Source: Acidimicrobiales bacterium (GTDB lineage: Bacteria; Actinomycetota; Actinomycetes; Mycobacteriales; QHCE01). Taken from it: DNA of 47,832 nt. Shown in pieces: positions 1 to 7,452 of the stretch. Below the pieces are notes generated by a model. The model saw only the letters and a list, made by a program, of their open reading frames with translations. It did not search any database and was not told where the DNA came from. The stretch spans positions 1 to 47,832 of the forward strand of contig QHCE01000072.1 of assembly GCA_003243955.1 (NCBI GenBank), written 5' to 3'. The position numbers were made by a program, and so were the translations under genes. The number at the start of each line of letters is the position of its first letter. The first letter of the stretch is position 1.

Positions 1-251
1 CAGTTTCAAAACACGCTCTTAGACATGAGGTTCTCCTTTATGAAAATAACGGGAATTTTGCTCTCTCCGGCACCATTGTTTAATAGCCACCAGTTTGGAG
101 ATTTGGGCGGATTTCAGCTCTCTGCGGGACCGGTTTCGATCATAGTGGAGGTGGCCGTGTTCGGCGAGCAGAATGTGACTAATTCATCGAGCGAGAACTA
201 TGCCTGTATTTTGTAGTCGGGGTCGTTCGTTGAGGGTCGGGCTAGGCTGCT
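1..251. other. No supported gene; possible IS5-type terminus at 5-23
   Basis: No convincing coding region is visible. Read on the minus strand, bases 5-23 give CTAAGAGCGTGTTTTGAAA. Its CTA/GAGCGTGT core matches the 19-bp termini that bound the cassette at 30079-30882. On the minus strand a good Shine-Dalgarno (AAGGAG) precedes an ATG at position 26, but that frame stops after six codons (MSKSVF). This would fit a gene cut by an insertion whose body lies left of the window. It is only a suggestion. Confidence 0.2.
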
Positions 252-605
252 TCATGGTTTAACTTCGTTGATGCCGCCTACGGGCCCGATCGCAAGCCAT
301 TCTTCGATGAGGACAAGGACTCGTCTCGCTAGCACTTCCGCAGTCTCGGCCAATGGAGTACTGCCGGTGTCCTCCACGTCGAAGTACTCGAAGTCATCCA
401 CATTAAAGGACATCTCGAATGTGCGAGGGGTGCGCCAGTCGGCTTCATTGACGGTAACTTGAACGCTGATTGGCCACTGGTCACTGCCTGGCGCGACCTG
501 CACAATCTGAAATGACTCCGATCCAGTACGGAACTGGTGATAGGAACCTAGATGCTGGACCAGCGCTGCTAAAGCGTCCGAAGCGATATACCCGTCTATT
601 GCCAC
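252..605 (-). CDS. Hypothetical protein, 117 aa
   Basis: I do not recognise this family. The frame starts with GTG at 605 and encodes 117 acidic residues, including the run FNVDDFEYFDVEDTG in the middle and a helical-looking C-terminal third (AETAEVLARRVLVLIEEW). No signal peptide or membrane segment is seen. It faces an RHS-repeat remnant that starts just beyond its 5' end on the other strand. Small acidic proteins beside RHS genes are often immunity proteins, so that is one possible role, but they usually lie downstream on the same strand. The assignment is inference only. Confidence 0.5.
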   Translation of the reverse strand: MAIDGYIASDALAALVQHLGSYHQFRTGSESFQIVQVAPGSDQWPISVQVTVNEADWRTPRTFEMSFNVDDFEYFDVEDTGSTPLAETAEVLARRVLVLIEEWLAIGPVGGINEVKP

Positions 606-616
606 GCTCGGACCCC

Positions 617-945
617 CATTCAGACCTGATCTTCGAAACCGACTTCAACCACTGCGAACTTCGCTACGTCCACTACGCCGCCGGCCAGCTTATCGAACGC
701 ACTAACGGCGCTGAACGCATCATCACCTTGACCCGTGATCCACTCGGCAATACGGTCGAGCAGCGCTCCGACGACGCCCACGCCACGTTCGCCTACGACC
801 CCGCCGGTCGAATAGTGCGTGCGACCAACGCGGACATCGAACGGGTCGTCGACCGTGACACACTAGGACGAGTGCTCGCCGAAACCTGCAACGGCCGCGC
901 CCTCTTCAACTTCAGAAGTCGCAGTATGGCTTGCGGTACTACATA
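617..945 (+). pseudogene. RHS/YD-repeat protein fragment
   Basis: The plus-strand frame ending at 943-945 contains typical RHS/YD-repeat units: LIERTNGAERI, DPLGNTVEQRSDD, FAYDPAGRIVRATN and DTLGRVLAETCNG. Full RHS proteins are usually well over 1000 residues with a C-terminal toxin. Here only about 100 residues survive, with no start codon or Shine-Dalgarno and no toxin tip. The frame ends abruptly after FNFRSRSMACGTT. I read it as a relic of a polymorphic-toxin gene. The open frame extends left to about 470, but residues before about 617 show no RHS character. Confidence 0.6.
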
Positions 946-1057
946 AATGTGGCCCTATGGCTCCTCGCGTTGGGTGAAGCGCAGTTTCCGAAGGAGCGGA
1001 CGTGTCATGTGAGGTCTCGGCTTTCGCGCGTGCTTGGCCGTAGGGGAGGGACGAGCG

Positions 1058-1459
1058 GTGAAAGCACTCTTCCTGCAGTGTTCGTCTTTCTCGTATGACT
1101 GCATACGGACAGCACTTCCAAACACCCTTGAAGAAGGAGGCTTCACCAGCTATTCAAATTGCGCAGTGGTCTTCATTTCCGTCGAGGTGGAGGATGACAC
1201 GAGAGTGGCACGGGCCGCGAAAGCGATTCGACGAGTTGCGCGAAACGCTAATACAGGCGTACTGATCCTCTCTGGATTCGCGCATCTCTCTGACAATCTT
1301 GCGTCATTCGACGACTCTCAGCTTGTCTTGCAACGACTACAGCAAGCGCTGCGAAACAATCAGGAGTGGGAGGTGGTCACAACCCCGTTTGGCTGGCACA
1401 AGACAATGTCCATGACGGCGTTGGCGGATAAATGGTCGCAACGGTTCATAACTGCGTGA
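1058..1459 (+). CDS. Free-standing threonyl-tRNA editing domain protein (archaeal ThrRS-type)
   Basis: The 133-residue product matches the N-terminal editing domain of archaeal threonyl-tRNA synthetase (tRNA-Thr_ED, a D-aminoacyl-tRNA-deacylase-like fold). In archaea that domain removes serine from mischarged tRNA-Thr. Visible family features are a VVFISVE strand near residues 37-43, FAHLSDNLAS at about 74-83 with the conserved His76, and PFGWHK at 110-115 with the conserved Lys115. The acidic HPLAELSR-like motif that follows in archaeal proteins is replaced by ADKWSQRF. No aminoacylation domain is present, so it should act in trans. The GTG start at 1058 has a GGGGAGGG Shine-Dalgarno seven bases upstream. 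The next gene, also an editing domain, starts 9 bases after the stop, so the two form an operon. Confidence 0.8.
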   Translation: MKALFLQCSSFSYDCIRTALPNTLEEGGFTSYSNCAVVFISVEVEDDTRVARAAKAIRRVARNANTGVLILSGFAHLSDNLASFDDSQLVLQRLQQALRNNQEWEVVTTPFGWHKTMSMTALADKWSQRFITA

Positions 1460-1468
1460 GGAGTAGAA

Positions 1469-1945
1469 ATGTCTCTGACCGATGAAATCGAGGCACACCT
1501 GTCGAATTTGGGCGCGCCTTATAAAATCTTAGAACATGAAGCTGTGACCACAAGTGCTGATGCCGCGCGTGTCCGTGGAGTTGAACTCTCCAGCGGAGCC
1601 AAAGCTCTGCTGATTAAGGCGAAGGGGGATTATGCGCTCTTTGTACTATCGGCGGCGCTGCAAGTTGACTGGAAAGCCGTAAAGTCCATATTGTCAACGA
1701 AGGATGCCAGATTAGCGACTGAGGAAGAACTGCTGGATCGGACAGGGCTTACGAAGGGTAGTGTCCCACCATTTGGCAACCTACTTGGCATACCAGTCTA
1801 CGTTGACAATTCCATCCTCGAAGAGGATCTGGTCCGCTTTAATGCGGCTTCACTTGTCAAATCAATCGAAATGTCGGGCGGTGCACTTCTCAACGCGGTG
1901 GAGGGTGAGTGGGCTGTGTTCGCGAAGTCGACCGATAGAGACTGA
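1469..1945 (+). CDS. YbaK/ProX-type aminoacyl-tRNA deacylase
   Basis: This 158-residue protein belongs to the YbaK/EbsC/ProXp (INS-type) superfamily of trans-acting deacylases, which hydrolyse mischarged aminoacyl-tRNAs such as Cys-, Ala- or Ser/Thr-tRNA. Evidence is the GAKALLIKAKGDYALFVL strand with the conserved Lys45, the TEEELLDRTGLTKGSVPPFG segment with the Gly/Pro substrate loop, and the closing MSGGALLNAV motif. Length is normal for a single-domain member. The start at 1469 follows GAGGAG (1459-1464), which overlaps the upstream stop. Which tRNA it clears cannot be read from sequence. Its pairing with a Thr-tRNA editing domain makes a Ser/Thr-acting ProXp-ST-like role attractive, but that is inference. 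Confidence 0.85.
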   Translation: MSLTDEIEAHLSNLGAPYKILEHEAVTTSADAARVRGVELSSGAKALLIKAKGDYALFVLSAALQVDWKAVKSILSTKDARLATEEELLDRTGLTKGSVPPFGNLLGIPVYVDNSILEEDLVRFNAASLVKSIEMSGGALLNAVEGEWAVFAKSTDRD

Positions 1946-1992
1946 GGTTTGAGATATCTTGATTAACTAGCTTCAACACGGATACGTCAGAT

Positions 1993-2008
1993 GTGGCAGG
2001 TCTGCCAC
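1993..2008 (-). terminator. Short hairpin downstream of tRNA-Leu
   Basis: Two 7-bp arms (GTGGCAG and CTGCCAC) with a 2-base centre begin 8 bases beyond the tRNA 3' end on the minus strand. There is no T tract, so it is a weak, actinomycete-style terminator candidate. Confidence 0.4.
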
Positions 2009-2015
2009 GCGGTTG

Positions 2016-2100
2016 TGTCCGGAGGGGGACTTGAACCCCCACGCCCCGTAAAGGGCACTAGCACCTCAAGCTAGCGCGTCTGCCATTCCGCCACCCGGAC
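2016..2100 (-). tRNA. tRNA-Leu (anticodon GAG)
   Basis: On the minus strand an 85-base cloverleaf runs from GTCCGGG at 2100 to its acceptor partner and discriminator A at 2016. The anticodon stem CTAGC/GCTAG holds the loop TTGAGGT, giving anticodon GAG, which reads CUC leucine codons. A long variable arm (TGCCC..GGGC) marks a class II tRNA, and the T arm contains GGTTCAAGTCC. CCA is not encoded. The 3' end faces the accessory patch 1-2015, the side where integrating elements usually insert, though no integrase is present in the window. Confidence 0.95.
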
Positions 2101-2288
2101 TGAAGCTAGGCCACTCTACCGAAACCGCAGTGACGCCTTGATACCAGCCGTCGCCTCTCATCAGACTCGGAGAATTAAGGAAATATCGGCTTCTGGGTGG
2201 TGCATGTAGCAGCGTCGGCATACCGTATCCAATAGAAGCCATTCGAGTTGCGGTTCAGCACTCCCACACTCACCTTCCAGGGGTCGTC

Positions 2289-3287
2289 ATGCCACTCCGA
2301 TCGATCACCGCTATGGTCGCGCTGTTGTTGGTCGCGACTCCGGTTGCGGCTGCATATTCCGACAAAACATCGAGTGGTCAGTCCAAGTATGCAACGCAAG
2401 CTGGACTGGGTCCATCTGCTTTGGGGCTTCCATCGCCGGCGGCGTCGCAGAGTAGCCAGGAGTCTTCGATTGCAAGTGTGCCTGTGTCGCTAGCTAAGCG
2501 ATCCGCGGCCAAATTTCCCGTTCCCAGTTCTATGGCGGGGCTCGGTGACTCGATAACCAGAGGTTTCAACGCCTGCGGGTTTTATTTCGACTGTGTGGAG
2601 CGCTCCTGGTCGACTGGGACTAGCCGGGAGGTGGGTAGCCATTATTTAGGGCTACGCGCACTCAACCCCGCTATTGACGGCAAAAACTTCAACGACGCTA
2701 AGAGGGGCGCCGTAGCCGCGGACATGGTCGGCCAGGCCAAGCAAGCTGTTGGGCAAAAAGCGGAGTACATCACGCTGCTGATCGGCGCGAATGACGCCTG
2801 TAAACCCACTGAATCCGCAATGACACCGGTGCAGACTTATCGTCACCAGGTTGACGCGGCGTTGACCGCCATCCAAAAAAGCCTTCCGAACACTAGGGTC
2901 TTCATCGCAAGTATCCCTGATATAAAGAAGGTTTGGAGCGCCGGCCGCGGAAACTTTGTGGCACGAAGCGCGTGGAGCATCGGCAAAATCTGTCAGAGTA
3001 TGCTCGCCAACCCTACTTCGACCGCCCCAGCTGACAACGCACGTCGTGACCGCGTGCGGCAGCGAGTAGCTGACTACAACGGTGTGCTCGGCCAACTGTG
3101 TGCCTCATATGGACGAAACTGCAAATTCGACAGTAACGCTGTGTTCAACCACCAGTTTGGTGTAGAGCTGCTGAGCAACTTCGATTTCTTCCATCCAAAC
3201 GGTAAGGGTCAGCAAGAGCTTGCACGTATCACCCGGGCGGCAGGGTTTACCTGGAATCAAGCGTTAAGCCCGGTCTCGATGGTGTAG
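2289..3287 (+). CDS. Secreted SGNH/GDSL-family hydrolase
   Basis: The 332-residue protein begins with a Sec-type signal peptide: MPLRSI, a hydrophobic core MVALLLVATPVAA and a likely cleavage after AAA. A Ser/Ala-rich linker of about 60 residues follows. The catalytic domain carries the SGNH blocks: GLGDSITRGF with the nucleophile Ser (block I), LIGANDAC with Asn (block III) and DFFHPN with the Asp and His dyad (block V). Six or more cysteines after the signal suggest disulphides, as in secreted actinomycete lipases and esterases. The substrate is an acyl ester of unknown kind. The gene appears monocistronic. Confidence 0.85.
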   Translation: MPLRSITAMVALLLVATPVAAAYSDKTSSGQSKYATQAGLGPSALGLPSPAASQSSQESSIASVPVSLAKRSAAKFPVPSSMAGLGDSITRGFNACGFYFDCVERSWSTGTSREVGSHYLGLRALNPAIDGKNFNDAKRGAVAADMVGQAKQAVGQKAEYITLLIGANDACKPTESAMTPVQTYRHQVDAALTAIQKSLPNTRVFIASIPDIKKVWSAGRGNFVARSAWSIGKICQSMLANPTSTAPADNARRDRVRQRVADYNGVLGQLCASYGRNCKFDSNAVFNHQFGVELLSNFDFFHPNGKGQQELARITRAAGFTWNQALSPVSMV

Positions 3288-3344
3288 TGAGAGTTGGACT
3301 ACGCTTCAGTGTCGGCATGCTCAGTCAGTTCCTAGCTCAGTTCT

Positions 3345-3360
3345 AGAGCACGGATGCTCT
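3345..3360 (+). terminator. Weak hairpin after the SGNH hydrolase gene
   Basis: AGAGCA and TGCTCT form a 6-bp stem with a 4-base loop, 58 bases past the stop codon. No clear T run follows. Confidence 0.3.
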
Positions 3361-3437
3361 TAACGGGCTTTCACTTGTCGGTCGCAGCTGATAGTTGTAG
3401 TTCCATCAACCGCTTGTGATTCCTCGGAGGCCGAACC

Positions 3438-4166
3438 ATGGCGACGGAAGCTGATATCGACGCCGCGTTGGACGCGGTGATTCGAGCCGCTCGCCATCAT
3501 CGAGCGGTCCTGAAGTCCTCGGTCGCTACCGATGAAGAGATTTGGGTCGCGTACACCACTCTGAATAACGCTAGCGTGCATTACGACGATTTAGTGAACC
3601 AAACCTACGATGAAGTCACTCCATGGGATTGCGAATACATCGACCCCGACGGGGCCGCTCAAGTAGCTCCACCAACATTGGGCCGTTCGGGGGTGGCGTC
3701 CCATACCGTAATGGCGCCGTTGTTGACCGATGAAGATTTGACTGGAATGGTTGCTCAAGCGGCCGCTCCCCGACGGGCTGGCGTGCTTCCTATCGAACAG
3801 CACGCCGGTGCGTCTCAGGCAGAGACTTTGATTTGCGTTCGACAGCGCCGAGACTATGTGGTTAGTGATCCCCATGCCGTGATGCGCGCCGCTCGAGATG
3901 CCCAGATGCGCGCCGGGATCAGCAGCGGAAGCCTTCCTAACGTTAGTGGGCTTGGCGAGGCGATTTACGCGCTGATCGACGCGGGTGACGGCACGCTTGC
4001 CGCGCTCGATGATGTGAACGAAATCGACCCGGCTAACGGAGTGGTGCTGGTAAATCAGACCAACACGCCGGTGCTGCTAAATGCCGACCCGGAGCTGGCC
4101 TTTACGCTCGCCGCCGATGACAAACTGCTCTATCGGCTGGACGAAGTCATGTCCGAGGAAACCTAG
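3438..4166 (+). CDS. Hypothetical protein, 242 aa
   Basis: I do not recognise the family. The ATG at 3438 has a strong CGGAGG Shine-Dalgarno eight bases upstream, and codon use looks genuine. The first about 60 residues look helical (AALDAVIRAARHHRAVLKSS). A Pro/Ala-rich middle follows. The C-terminal half contains the strand-like run NGVVLVNQTNTPVLLNADPELAFTL and ends in an acidic helix. There is no signal peptide, membrane segment or cysteine-based metal site. It converges on the aldo/keto reductase gene, and a long palindrome fills the gap. Confidence 0.7.
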   Translation: MATEADIDAALDAVIRAARHHRAVLKSSVATDEEIWVAYTTLNNASVHYDDLVNQTYDEVTPWDCEYIDPDGAAQVAPPTLGRSGVASHTVMAPLLTDEDLTGMVAQAAAPRRAGVLPIEQHAGASQAETLICVRQRRDYVVSDPHAVMRAARDAQMRAGISSGSLPNVSGLGEAIYALIDAGDGTLAALDDVNEIDPANGVVLVNQTNTPVLLNADPELAFTLAADDKLLYRLDEVMSEET

Positions 4167-4295
4167 CGCGCCCTTCAGTTGATTTCTGCCGGTGCTGTGC
4201 TTGTGCGGGTCACCCGCACCCGGGCAGTCGCCTTGCCTACCCCTCCAGTAGGCGGCGGCTCCTGCGGCCTTGGCAGAAACTAACTGAAGGGCGCG
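4167..4295. repeat. 129-base palindromic element filling a convergent junction
   Basis: Arms 4167-4190 and 4272-4295 are 24 bases each and complementary at 22 positions; the only difference is GA versus AG at the centre. The 81-base interior holds two more stems: TGCGGGT/ACCCGCA near 4204-4218 and GCCTAC/GTAGGC near 4235-4252. The element sits exactly between the stop codons of the two converging genes. It would fold as a branched RNA from either strand, so a bidirectional terminator is the simplest reading. A mobile palindrome or structured RNA is possible. Confidence 0.7.
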
Positions 4296-4297
4296 TC

Positions 4298-5266
4298 TTA
4301 AGCTGGCCTGGGCGCTGAAACATCTTCGAGCGCGGTGCGAATTTCTTCCGGCAGGCTCAGCTCGTCACTGCTCAACGTGGCTTTGAGCTGTGCCGCCGTG
4401 CGCGCTCCCACAATGGGTGCTGTTACCCCAGGACGATCCCGTACCCACGTCAGTGCTACCGCTGCTGGTAACACGCCAAGACCCTCCGCGGCTGTTGCTA
4501 CCGCCTCTACAATCCCCGCTGACTGCTCGTTGAGGTAACGAAAAACAAACGGTTGCAGCTGCTCCGATGCGCCCCGCGATCCTGGAGGGGCGCCGTCTCG
4601 ATACTTTCCGGTGAGCACCCCTCGCCCCAGCGGCGACCAGGGAAGTAGGCCAACGCCAGAGTGCTTCGCCGCGGGTAACAGGTCCTGCTCAAGGGAGCGT
4701 TCCAGCAGTGAGTACTCCGCTTGTGCCGCCACGATCGGGCTGCCACCAAGACACAGCTGCCGGGTAGTGGCGGCGCATAACTGCCAGGCCGAGTAGTTCG
4801 ATAGTCCAACATAGCGAACGCGCCCTGTGCTTACCGCGATGTCCACAGCTGAGAGCGTCTCAGCCAGCGGCGTTACATCGTCCCAGGCGTGGAGTTGCCA
4901 CAAGTCAATATAATCGGTGCCCAATCGATTCAGTGAAGCGTCTAATGCTTGCAGCAGGTGCCCTCGAGACGCATTGCGGCGGCGCGGTGAACTTGGGTCG
5001 ATCCCGGCTTTGGTAGCTAGCACCACAGCGTCACGGTTAACCAGAGCGGTGCGGTGCGAACCGATCATGCTCCCTAATAGGGCTTCGCTGGCACCGTCGG
5101 TGTAGACGTCAGCAGTGTCAATAAGGTTGCCGCCGGCTTCGGTGAACATGACCAGCTGAGCGGCGGCATCCTCGGCGTCATTTTCGGCTCCCCATGTCAT
5201 GGTGCCAAGGCCAAGCCGAGAGACACTCAATCCGCTGTTGCCCACAGTTCTCCGCGCCATGCTCAT
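4298..5266 (-). CDS. Aldo/keto reductase
   Basis: A full-length NADPH-dependent aldo/keto reductase of 322 residues that reduces a carbonyl substrate; the substrate is unknown. The catalytic tetrad is visible as Asp50 and Tyr55 (DTADVY), Lys86 (LATKAG) and His126 (QLHAW). The cofactor region follows as WSPLGRGVLTGKY and the C-terminal APIVGART segment. An alternative start two codons in (ATG at 5260) is equally possible. It is divergent from uppP, with a long inverted repeat between them, and ends against the 4167-4295 palindrome. Confidence 0.9.
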   Translation of the reverse strand: MSMARRTVGNSGLSVSRLGLGTMTWGAENDAEDAAAQLVMFTEAGGNLIDTADVYTDGASEALLGSMIGSHRTALVNRDAVVLATKAGIDPSSPRRRNASRGHLLQALDASLNRLGTDYIDLWQLHAWDDVTPLAETLSAVDIAVSTGRVRYVGLSNYSAWQLCAATTRQLCLGGSPIVAAQAEYSLLERSLEQDLLPAAKHSGVGLLPWSPLGRGVLTGKYRDGAPPGSRGASEQLQPFVFRYLNEQSAGIVEAVATAAEGLGVLPAAVALTWVRDRPGVTAPIVGARTAAQLKATLSSDELSLPEEIRTALEDVSAPRPA

Positions 5267-5318
5267 GTCCGCCGACCGTACTCCGTGCGCTGGCCTCGGT
5301 TTCCGCCACCGCGATGAT

Positions 5319-5380
5319 TTGTGTCATCTTGTTCTAGGGCGCTGCCAGTAGTAGGCACCTCTTGCGACAAGATGACACAA
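5319..5380. promoter_or_regulatory. Long inverted repeat between divergent AKR and uppP genes
   Basis: TTGTGTCATCTTGT at 5319-5332 is repeated as its exact complement at 5367-5380, with a 34-base spacer. It lies 52 bases before the AKR start and 27 bases before the uppP start. Perfect 14-base arms in a divergent promoter region suggest a repressor operator able to control both genes, possibly by looping. A leader hairpin is the alternative. No obvious regulator gene is adjacent. Confidence 0.5.
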
Positions 5381-5407
5381 GTTGTCTGATGTGAATCGCA
5401 GAAGCGG

Positions 5408-6250
5408 GTGCGTGTGAATATTTTTGATTCTGTCGTCCTAGGGATTGTTGAAGGCTTGACGGAGTTTCTGCCCGTCTCCTCTACCGGGCACCTCACCATC
5501 GCTGAAAAGCTGCTGGGCCTGAGAGTCAATGACCCTTCAGTGACAGCTTTCACGGCCATCATTCAGGTTGGCGCGATCGCGGCCGTGCTGGTGTACTTTT
5601 GGACCGACCTTTTTCGGATTGCCCGGGCTTGGTGTGTAGGTCTGGCCAGTGCCTCGACGCGAGGCACCTTTGACTACCGCTTTGCTTGGTACATTGTTGC
5701 TGGTTCAATTCCGATCGGTATCGTCGGCTTCGCCGCAAAGGACGTCATCACCGGCTCCTTACGCAGCCTGTGGGTGGTTGCCGCCGCGCTGGTTGTTTGG
5801 AGTGGGGTGATGATTTTCGCCGAGCGGGTAGCGCCACAGCAGCGCAAGGAGCGCGATCTACGGCTACGGGATGTACTCATCGTGGGTTGCTCCCAATGCA
5901 TTGCACTTATCCCCGGTGTCTCGCGTTCTGGCGCGACGATCAGTGCTGGCCTTCTGCTTGATTTTGATCGGGTTACTGCCACTCGACTGTCGTTTTTTCT
6001 GTCTATTCCTGCGCTGACTGCCGCGGGTCTGTATGAGGCCGTCAGCGAGGCTGGTTCTATCAGCTCTGGGGTCGGGTGGGTTCCCACCGTGGTAGGGATG
6101 CTGGTGAGCTTCGGAATCGCGTATACCGCTATTGCCTGGCTGCTAAAATTTGTGGCACATCACAGTATCGCGAAATTTAGTTGGTATCGCGTGCCATTAG
6201 GTCTGCTCATCGCAGGGTTACTCGCCGCGGGCGTAATGTCAGCAACGTGA
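5408..6250 (+). CDS. uppP: Undecaprenyl-diphosphatase UppP (BacA)
   Basis: Integral membrane enzyme that dephosphorylates undecaprenyl pyrophosphate to recycle the lipid carrier for peptidoglycan; the family confers bacitracin tolerance. The 280-residue protein has the family signatures EGLTEFLPVSSTGH near the N-terminus and PGVSRSGATI near residue 165, with about eight hydrophobic segments. The start may be GTG 5408 or GTG 5414 (VNIFDSVVLG); the second gives the more usual family N-terminus. The stop overlaps the next gene (GTGA), so the two are co-translated. The uppP-phosphatase-DUF3090-SCO1664-mshC order is conserved in actinomycetes. Confidence 0.95.
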   Translation: MRVNIFDSVVLGIVEGLTEFLPVSSTGHLTIAEKLLGLRVNDPSVTAFTAIIQVGAIAAVLVYFWTDLFRIARAWCVGLASASTRGTFDYRFAWYIVAGSIPIGIVGFAAKDVITGSLRSLWVVAAALVVWSGVMIFAERVAPQQRKERDLRLRDVLIVGCSQCIALIPGVSRSGATISAGLLLDFDRVTATRLSFFLSIPALTAAGLYEAVSEAGSISSGVGWVPTVVGMLVSFGIAYTAIAWLLKFVAHHSIAKFSWYRVPLGLLIAGLLAAGVMSAT

Positions 6251-6900
6251 CCACGCTGCTGCTAGTCCGGCATGGCCGAACTCGGCTCAACGCTGCGGGC
6301 ACCTTAGCGGGCTGGACTCCCGGCATTGGATTAGATGAGGCCGGCCGAACTCAGGCAGCTGAGCTTGCCGCACGACTGACAAAGACTCAGCTGGCCGCCA
6401 TAGTTACTAGCCCGCTACAGCGCTGCGTAGAAACGGTAGCGGCATTGGCCCACGCCGGTGTGGCGGCGCCTGAACCGGTGGCTGACGATCGGTTGGGAGA
6501 GTGCCACTATGGGGATTGGACTGGGCTGAGCTTAGTCGAACTCCAAGCCCAGCCTCAGTGGCAAACGGTGCAGCATTATCCGTCTAGGGCTATTTTTCCA
6601 GGTGGTGAAGCGCTTGCGGACATGCAAGCACGAGCCACGGCAGCCATTCGTCATTGGCAGCGCAGGGTCGAGGTCGAACATGGAGCCGATGCGGTTTGGC
6701 TGATATGCAGTCACGAGGATGTAATCAAAGCGATCCTCGCCGATGTACTTGGTTTGCACCTGGACATGTTTCAGCGCATTACCGTAAGGAATGCGGCCGC
6801 CACGGTGGTGCGATTCACCGCGGAGCGGCCATACGTCCTTCGACTCAATGATTCAGGGGCGCAGTTGCTGGAGTTTGGGAAAACGTCGGGATCCACTTAG
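6247..6900 (+). CDS. Histidine phosphatase family protein (phosphoglycerate mutase-like)
   Basis: The 217-residue product shows the histidine-phosphatase core: VRHGRTRLN at residues 7-15 with the phosphorylated His, an acidic LGECHYGDW motif near residue 84, and CSHEDV near 153 with the second catalytic His. It corresponds to the actinomycete MSMEG_4193-like family that sits after uppP. The substrate is not established. The GTG start at 6247 overlaps the uppP stop by four bases. The longer upstream frame would overlap uppP by 60 bases and is not needed. Confidence 0.85.
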   Translation: MTTLLLVRHGRTRLNAAGTLAGWTPGIGLDEAGRTQAAELAARLTKTQLAAIVTSPLQRCVETVAALAHAGVAAPEPVADDRLGECHYGDWTGLSLVELQAQPQWQTVQHYPSRAIFPGGEALADMQARATAAIRHWQRRVEVEHGADAVWLICSHEDVIKAILADVLGLHLDMFQRITVRNAAATVVRFTAERPYVLRLNDSGAQLLEFGKTSGST

Positions 6901-6912
6901 TAAGGTCAAGGT

Positions 6913-7449
6913 ATGGCACGTCAAGTATTTACGTTCGAGGAGCCGACCCGATTCATCGTGGGGACCGTCGGCCAACCCGGCGAGCGCGAATTCTACCTCC
7001 AGGCTGTACAGGATCAGCGTGTAGTGAGCGTCGGATTGGAAAAAGCGCAGGTTGCGCTGCTGGCGCAGCGTTTGGGGGAGCTCTTAGCTGAGGCCAGCAA
7101 GCGACTCGGTGCCTTGGTGCCCTCTGACGTGACCGAGCTAGTGGATCATGAACCCATGACAAGCCCAGTAGAGGAAGAGTTTCGAGTGGGCACGCTGAGT
7201 CTGATTTGGGACACCGCCGCCCATACGGTGCTGGTAGAGGCACTGGCCGCTGGCTCCGACGACCTTCCAGATGACGAACGAGATCTGCTGCGGGTGCGCT
7301 TAACTCCTGCTCAGGCACGGGCCTTCATCGAGCGTGCCGCTGCGATCATCATGGCCGGGCGACTGCCATGCCCGCTGTGCGGTCAGCCACTAGATCCAGA
7401 CGGGCATATCTGCCCACGCCGAAACGGCTATCGGCCTCGCGGTCGATAG
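6913..7449 (+). CDS. DUF3090 family protein
   Basis: A 178-residue conserved actinomycete protein of unknown function. It matches DUF3090 by its N-terminal QVFTFEEPTRFIVGTVGQPGEREFYLQ-type start, its acidic middle and its C-terminal zinc-knuckle-like segment. In that segment CPLCG and HICPRRNGY place three cysteines and a histidine within the last 30 residues, so metal binding is likely. It starts 12 bases after the phosphatase stop and ends 3 bases before the SCO1664-family gene. A 7-bp hairpin (GCTATCG/CGATAGC, 7428-7451) spans its stop codon. Confidence 0.9.
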   Translation: MARQVFTFEEPTRFIVGTVGQPGEREFYLQAVQDQRVVSVGLEKAQVALLAQRLGELLAEASKRLGALVPSDVTELVDHEPMTSPVEEEFRVGTLSLIWDTAAHTVLVEALAAGSDDLPDDERDLLRVRLTPAQARAFIERAAAIIMAGRLPCPLCGQPLDPDGHICPRRNGYRPRGR

Positions 7450-7452
7450 CTG

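Noticed and set aside
5674-6087. Long minus-strand frame within uppP
   Set aside because: It is antisense to a strongly supported membrane protein gene and has low-complexity Ser/Arg composition.
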